Shown here: in pieces, positions 43,458-46,991 of the stretch
Position numbering within the stretch: position 1 is the stretch's first letter
Layout of the letters: each line of letters starts with the position of its first letter
Assembly: GCA_964420285.1 (NCBI GenBank)
Contig: CAYQTE010000036.1
Span: 1 to 46,991 of the forward strand
Length of the DNA stretch: 46,991 nt
From: CAYQTE01 sp964420285
Lineage (GTDB): Bacteria > Planctomycetota > Phycisphaerae > Tepidisphaerales > Tepidisphaeraceae
Direction: 5' to 3'
Program-made: the position numbers and the translations under genes
The notes under the pieces: model-generated
The model's input: the letters and a program-made list of their open reading frames with translations, nothing else
Told to the model about the DNA's origin: nothing
Database searches by the model: none

Positions 43458-44627
43458 TTGAAACCAGGAGTTGCCGTGACAATCAAAGGGGCCATCGTCC
43501 TGTTGCTTCTGGCCGCGGCTGGCTGCGCCGGTGTAAACAACCCCGAGTCCGGACCCGCGTCATCGGGTCCGGCCGGTGTAACCGCGCCACCGACCGCCGT
43601 CGACAATCCGGTCGTCGCTGTTGTCGGCGATCAGCCCATTCGGATGGATCAACTTGTCGAGCCGCTTAAGCAGGCCGACGGATTGAAGTTCCTCCTTCGA
43701 CTGGCCGTCCTTCAGGAGGCACAGGATCTGGCCCGGCGAGCCGGATACACGATTGGGCCGGCCGATATCGAGCACGAACGGTTGCTAATACTCGAAGAAC
43801 TGCGGCGGGAAATGACCGGCCCGCAATCGTCGGGCGATTCCACCACACAGCCCACCACGCCAACGGCCCAAGAGGTCGTGCTGGCGCTGGCGAGCGTGCT
43901 TCAGAAAGACGGCATCAGCGAGCCGGAGTTCCGCATCAACCTGCAAATCAACGCCTGCGTGCGCAAGGTGTGCGAGAAGAGAACATTGGATTCGATCACG
44001 GATGATGAAATTCATCAGCGGTTTAATCTTCTGTACGGCGAAACAGTGCGCGTGCGGGCCATCTGGCTGAGGAACCTCTCGGAGGTCGCCGAAGCCAAAC
44101 GCCGGCTGCAGACGGACGATTTTGCGGCCGTCGCCAGCGAGATGAGCCAGGAGCCCAACAGTGCCCGCAATTTCGGCGAGCTGCCGCCGTTCAGCTTGCA
44201 AAGTCCCGACTATTCCCCCACAGTCAAGGAGGCGGCGTTTAAGCTCAAGGTCGGCGAAGTTTCCGATGCGGTGCAATACAAGGGCTGGTACCTGCTTATC
44301 AAGCTGATCGAGCGAATTCCGCCCAAGGCCGTCCAATTTGACGATGTGAAAGACTATGTCACCAACCTGGTGCGCCGCGAAAAAGTCCAGGCGGCCATGC
44401 AGGATATCACCAACAGACTGGGCGCCGCCCTGCCGGCCAATATGCAGATCAAGGACGAGGATCTGAAGCGGCAGTACGAAGCCATGATCCCCCGAGCCAC
44501 GTCGCCCGGCACCGTTGCGCCGCCCGCTCCCGCCGATACGTCGCGGGCGCCGGCCGACAGCGGCCCCAACTGGATCACTGTTCCCCCCGGCGCGACTCTT
44601 CCGTCCGCGCCCGGCGAATCCCCGTGA
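43458..44627 (+). CDS. Parvulin-type peptidyl-prolyl isomerase lipoprotein (PpiC/SurA-like)
   Basis: Extracytoplasmic folding factor. The N-terminus has a lipoprotein signal ending LLAAAGC, so Cys23 would be lipidated. An SurA-like N-terminal domain begins at VAVVGDQPIRMDQLVEPL, and the parvulin domain includes FAAVASEMSQEPNSARNFGEL and FKLKVGEVSDAVQYKGWYLL (the conserved G-x-[IV]-[ST]-x-x-V-x-[ST] region). A Pro/Ala/Thr-rich tail follows. The TTG at 43458 has GGAGG 7 nt upstream; GTG at 43476, with AGGAG at 43466-43470, is an equally usable alternative. Length 389. Co-directional with the aminotransferase 36 bp downstream. Confidence 0.88.
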   Translation: MKPGVAVTIKGAIVLLLLAAAGCAGVNNPESGPASSGPAGVTAPPTAVDNPVVAVVGDQPIRMDQLVEPLKQADGLKFLLRLAVLQEAQDLARRAGYTIGPADIEHERLLILEELRREMTGPQSSGDSTTQPTTPTAQEVVLALASVLQKDGISEPEFRINLQINACVRKVCEKRTLDSITDDEIHQRFNLLYGETVRVRAIWLRNLSEVAEAKRRLQTDDFAAVASEMSQEPNSARNFGELPPFSLQSPDYSPTVKEAAFKLKVGEVSDAVQYKGWYLLIKLIERIPPKAVQFDDVKDYVTNLVRREKVQAAMQDITNRLGAALPANMQIKDEDLKRQYEAMIPRATSPGTVAPPAPADTSRAPADSGPNWITVPPGATLPSAPGESP

Positions 44628-44663
44628 CAACCGGCCTTCATCGGCTATATCATAAGAGACCCC

Positions 44664-45899
44664 ATGACTAATCAGCCGTTCCATATTGACGTGTCGTCGC
44701 GCATCGAAAGACTCCCACCCTATTTGTTTGCGCGCCTGAACAAGATGAAGTACGAGAAGCGAGTCGCCGGCGTTGATATCATCGACCTGGGGATGGGAAA
44801 CCCGACCGATCCCACCCCCGAAAGCGTGGTCAAGAAGCTCGTCGAATCGTCACGCGATCCGCGCAATCACCGCTATTCCGTCTCTAACGGCATCCCCGCG
44901 CTTCGCCGCGAAGTCGCCATCAAATACCGCAAGAAATACGGCGTCGAACTCGACCCCGAAACCGAAATCATCGCCACCATCGGCTCCAAGGAAGGCTTCA
45001 GCCACCTCTGCCTGGCCCTGCTCGGGCCCGGCGACACGGCCATCGTTCCCGATCCGGCCTTCCCCATCCACATCTACGCCGTCGCCATGGCCGGGGCCAA
45101 TGTCATTCGCGTTCCCCTGGGCAACGACCAGGCGTTTCTGGATCGCGTCGAGCGCATGATCGAGGGCCTGTATCCGACCCCCAAGCTGATGGTGCTTAAT
45201 TTCCCTCACAATCCCACGTCGATGACCATCGACCCTGGATTCTGGGAGCGTGCCATCGCCATGTGCCACCGGCGCGGAATCATGATCATCTCCGATTTCG
45301 CCTATGGCGAGGTCTGTTTCGACGGCTATGTCGCGCCGAGTTTTCTCTCCGCCCCCGGTGCCAAGGATCTGGGCGTCGAATTCACCACCATGTCCAAGAG
45401 CTACAATATGGCCGGCTGGCGATGCGGCTTCTGCGCCGGCAACGCCCAGATGGTCAAGGCTCTGGCAACCATCAAGGGATATTACGATTACGGCATGTTC
45501 GCCCCCATCCAGATCGCCAGCATTATCGCCATGCGCGAGCACGCTGTTCACCCGGCCGAACAAAGCCTCATTTACGAGCGACGCCGCGACGTCGTCTGCC
45601 GCGGCCTGGACCGGCTCGGCTGGACCTACGAGAAACCACGCGCCAGCATGTTTGTCTGGGCCCGCATCAAGCCGGAACATCTCGGCGGTCAGGGAACGCT
45701 CGAATTCTGCCTGGACATGCTCGAAAAAGCCGAGGTGGCCCTGGCCCCCGGCAAGGCCTTTGGCGACAACGGCGAGGGATTCGTCCGCATCGCCCTGGTC
45801 GAGAACGACCAGCGACTCAAACAGGCCATGCAGAATCTCGAACGCGCCCTCAACCCGCGTCCCCCCAAGAAACCCGGCCGACAAACCGCAAAGGTGTAG
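44664..45899 (+). CDS. Class I aminotransferase (AlaC/DAP-aminotransferase-like)
   Basis: PLP-dependent aminotransferase. The Schiff-base lysine is Lys245 in TMSKSYNMAGWRCGF, with the conserved Asn183 (FPHNPT), Asp211 and Tyr214 (ISDFAYGEVCF). IDLGMGNPTDPTP and YSVSNGIPALRR at the N-terminus and the overall pattern match alanine transaminase AlaC and the close LL-diaminopimelate aminotransferases. Length 411 is normal. The ATG lacks a strong Shine-Dalgarno; the upstream CATAAGAGACCCC is weak. The substrate is most likely alanine/pyruvate or an aromatic/valine pair. Ends 12 bp before the convergent LolA-like gene. Confidence 0.88.
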   Translation: MTNQPFHIDVSSRIERLPPYLFARLNKMKYEKRVAGVDIIDLGMGNPTDPTPESVVKKLVESSRDPRNHRYSVSNGIPALRREVAIKYRKKYGVELDPETEIIATIGSKEGFSHLCLALLGPGDTAIVPDPAFPIHIYAVAMAGANVIRVPLGNDQAFLDRVERMIEGLYPTPKLMVLNFPHNPTSMTIDPGFWERAIAMCHRRGIMIISDFAYGEVCFDGYVAPSFLSAPGAKDLGVEFTTMSKSYNMAGWRCGFCAGNAQMVKALATIKGYYDYGMFAPIQIASIIAMREHAVHPAEQSLIYERRRDVVCRGLDRLGWTYEKPRASMFVWARIKPEHLGGQGTLEFCLDMLEKAEVALAPGKAFGDNGEGFVRIALVENDQRLKQAMQNLERALNPRPPKKPGRQTAKV

Positions 45900-45911
45900 C
45901 AGGCCGCCAAC

Positions 45912-46757
45912 CTATTCCGTGTACGCTTTGTCGATCTCTTCAAAGTGCTGGGCCACGGCCTCGGCCGGAACATCGAACGTATTGGCGGGCAATCCCTGGT
46001 TGATCTGCACTTTGTCCAGTTGCGTGGTGTGCAGTTCTTCACCGCTCTGATCGACCGTGACGATGCGCGTCGGCATGGCCGTCTTGCAATCGACATACAC
46101 CTCGATCGACGTGAACTTCCGCGAGAGTGTCGTGCCCTTCTTGGGCGCCAGCGACAGATGCACTGTGCCCGCCGGATCGTCCTTCGCCGCCGCCGGCTTG
46201 GTCACGTCGAATTGCGCCTGCACATCTTTCGGATCCTGTCCGATCGGCAATGGGAACGGCCCCTCGCCGAGCTTCATCAAATTCATCTTTTCGCCCGGCT
46301 TGACCACGCGTTCCCTGGTGATTCTCTTTTTCGTGAAATCGATATCCAGAAGGTCTTGCCCGTTAAGCAGATCCGGCACGCCCAGGATGTATTGATGCTT
46401 CTCCTGGAAAGTTTGGCCACCGACCGTATGCGTGTCGAAATTGACGCGAATGCGCCCGCCAGTGGCGTTGTTTTGATACCAGACGTGCCCGCTTTGTCCG
46501 GTGGAAAGCTGCGTGCCGGTATCCAGGCTGGTCAGCGTCACGTCGGCCGAAAAATCCTTGAGCGTATCACCCCGAATCTTGAGCGCATCGAGGATGGCTC
46601 CCACCGGCGCATCGCCCGCCAGCGGCGCCGGCTCATCTGCGCCGCGAGCCGCCGTCGCGCCAAGGATCGCCGCCGCAATCGTCAAAACGACTGCTATCCG
46701 CCCGCACCGCATTGAGCCTTCCGGCCGCCCATGAGCCAATTCCATCCGTGTCGCCAT
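45912..46757 (-). CDS. LolA-like exported protein
   Basis: A 281-residue extracytoplasmic protein. A hydrophobic signal (about 20-39, VVLTIAAAILGATAARGAD) suggests Sec export with cleavage after AARG. The mature part has the half-barrel pattern of LolA/LolB-fold proteins: LKDFSADVTLTSLDTG, GRIRVNFDTHTVGG, LLDIDFTKKRITRERVV and MPTRIVTVDQSGEELHTTQL. LolA-fold proteins bind lipid tails; a role in lipoprotein or lipid handling is inferred from the fold only. The ATG at 46757 has GGGAG 8 nt upstream; ATG at 46712 would give a shorter signal. A TATACT box lies at 46795-46790 on this strand. Confidence 0.72.
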   Translation of the reverse strand: MATRMELAHGRPEGSMRCGRIAVVLTIAAAILGATAARGADEPAPLAGDAPVGAILDALKIRGDTLKDFSADVTLTSLDTGTQLSTGQSGHVWYQNNATGGRIRVNFDTHTVGGQTFQEKHQYILGVPDLLNGQDLLDIDFTKKRITRERVVKPGEKMNLMKLGEGPFPLPIGQDPKDVQAQFDVTKPAAAKDDPAGTVHLSLAPKKGTTLSRKFTSIEVYVDCKTAMPTRIVTVDQSGEELHTTQLDKVQINQGLPANTFDVPAEAVAQHFEEIDKAYTE

Positions 46758-46789
46758 CGCCGTCACTCCCTGGTTGAATCCGCGCGGTT

Positions 46790-46795
46790 AGTATA
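46790..46795 (-). promoter_or_regulatory. Putative -10 box (TATACT) for the LolA-like gene
   Basis: TATACT on the minus strand, 32 bp upstream of the ATG at 46757. No clear -35. Confidence 0.35.
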
Positions 46796-46913
46796 CCTCG
46801 GCTGCCGCCGAACGTCGAAATGCATGCCATTCTTTTGAGCTCGCTGCCGGCGTCTCGAAAAAGGGGTCATTTCGGTGCCCAGCGCGCATGGACATCGGCG
46901 GATTCAAGAAGAC

Positions 46914-46991
46914 TCAGATCTTCAGCAGCGCCCGCGCGCGCTCGATCACCGCGTCGATCGCGACATTCTCCGAGTCCTTCGACGTGCGGAG
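46914..46991 (-). CDS. 3' end of an unidentified gene, cut by the window edge
   Basis: The minus strand reads 25 codons followed by TGA at 46914-46916: the C-terminal peptide LRTSKDSENVAIDAVIERAR then ALLKI. It is helical and protein-like in composition, but too short to assign. The gene continues beyond 46991. Confidence 0.6.
   Translation of the reverse strand, partial: LRTSKDSENVAIDAVIERARALLKI

Overview
This GC-rich window reads as a chromosomal segment of a planctomycete, probably class Phycisphaerae. That is inference from several lineage-typical marks: a C-terminal CxxCGYDLR...CPECG zinc ribbon (14408-15037), an LEPR-XLL-like N-terminal sorting motif on a large secreted repeat protein (28748-30439), a MoxR/DUF58/VWA cluster with a giant Q/G-rich membrane protein (3923-13677), many small lineage-specific lipoproteins, and several families of dispersed palindromic intergenic repeats. 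I see no transposase, integrase, CRISPR array or rRNA. There is one tRNA, tRNA-Ala(TGC), at 17355-17427.

Layout. 1-878: repeat-rich intergenic DNA. 879-3650: two-gene molybdenum hydroxylase (2Fe-2S subunit plus Tat-exported Moco subunit). 3923-13677: five-gene MoxR/VWA cluster (Q-rich membrane protein, VWA/amidotransferase-like membrane protein, MoxR ATPase, DUF58, BatA-like VWA protein). 13689-17259: small envelope or unknown proteins and an antitoxin-like/nucleotidyltransferase pair whose second gene is frameshifted. 17355-18238: tRNA-Ala and a UbiE-type methyltransferase. 18328-22544: a GlpD-like dehydrogenase converging on an FGGY kinase plus a GRP-type sugar transporter, perhaps one sugar/polyol catabolic module. 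22944-25780: ComB-like phosphatase, FabF-like ketosynthase, and RpiA on the other strand. 25896-26368: a RelE/ParE-type toxin-antitoxin pair. 26396-28555: formylglycine-enzyme-fold lipoprotein and a cytoplasmic VWA protein. 28748-30439: a secreted modular protein with cysteine-rich loops. 41125 down to 30520 (minus strand): a type IV pilus assembly operon, pilM-N-O-P-like-B-T-C followed by four prepilin-like genes. 41221-42558: HemW. 42773-45899: FHA protein, parvulin lipoprotein and class I aminotransferase. 45912-46757: LolA-like exported protein. 46914-46991: 3' end of an unidentified minus-strand gene.

How genes work together. The pilus block supplies the inner-membrane platform (PilM/N/O/P-like, PilC), both motors (PilB, PilT) and a minor-pilin set; the secretin, major pilin and prepilin peptidase are not in the window. 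The MoxR cluster probably forms a membrane-associated AAA+/MIDAS complex. Many convergent genes abut or overlap at their 3' ends. Several starts are preceded by a -10-like hexamer followed directly by GCCSG, and some genes have a -10 box so close to the start that a leaderless message is plausible.

The most unusual items are the cysteine-loop repeat protein (28748-30439), the composition of the MoxR/VWA cluster, the PilX-like prepilin with a long beta-helix-like repeat body, the one-base frameshift in the nucleotidyltransferase, and the families of short inverted or tandem repeats placed between genes.
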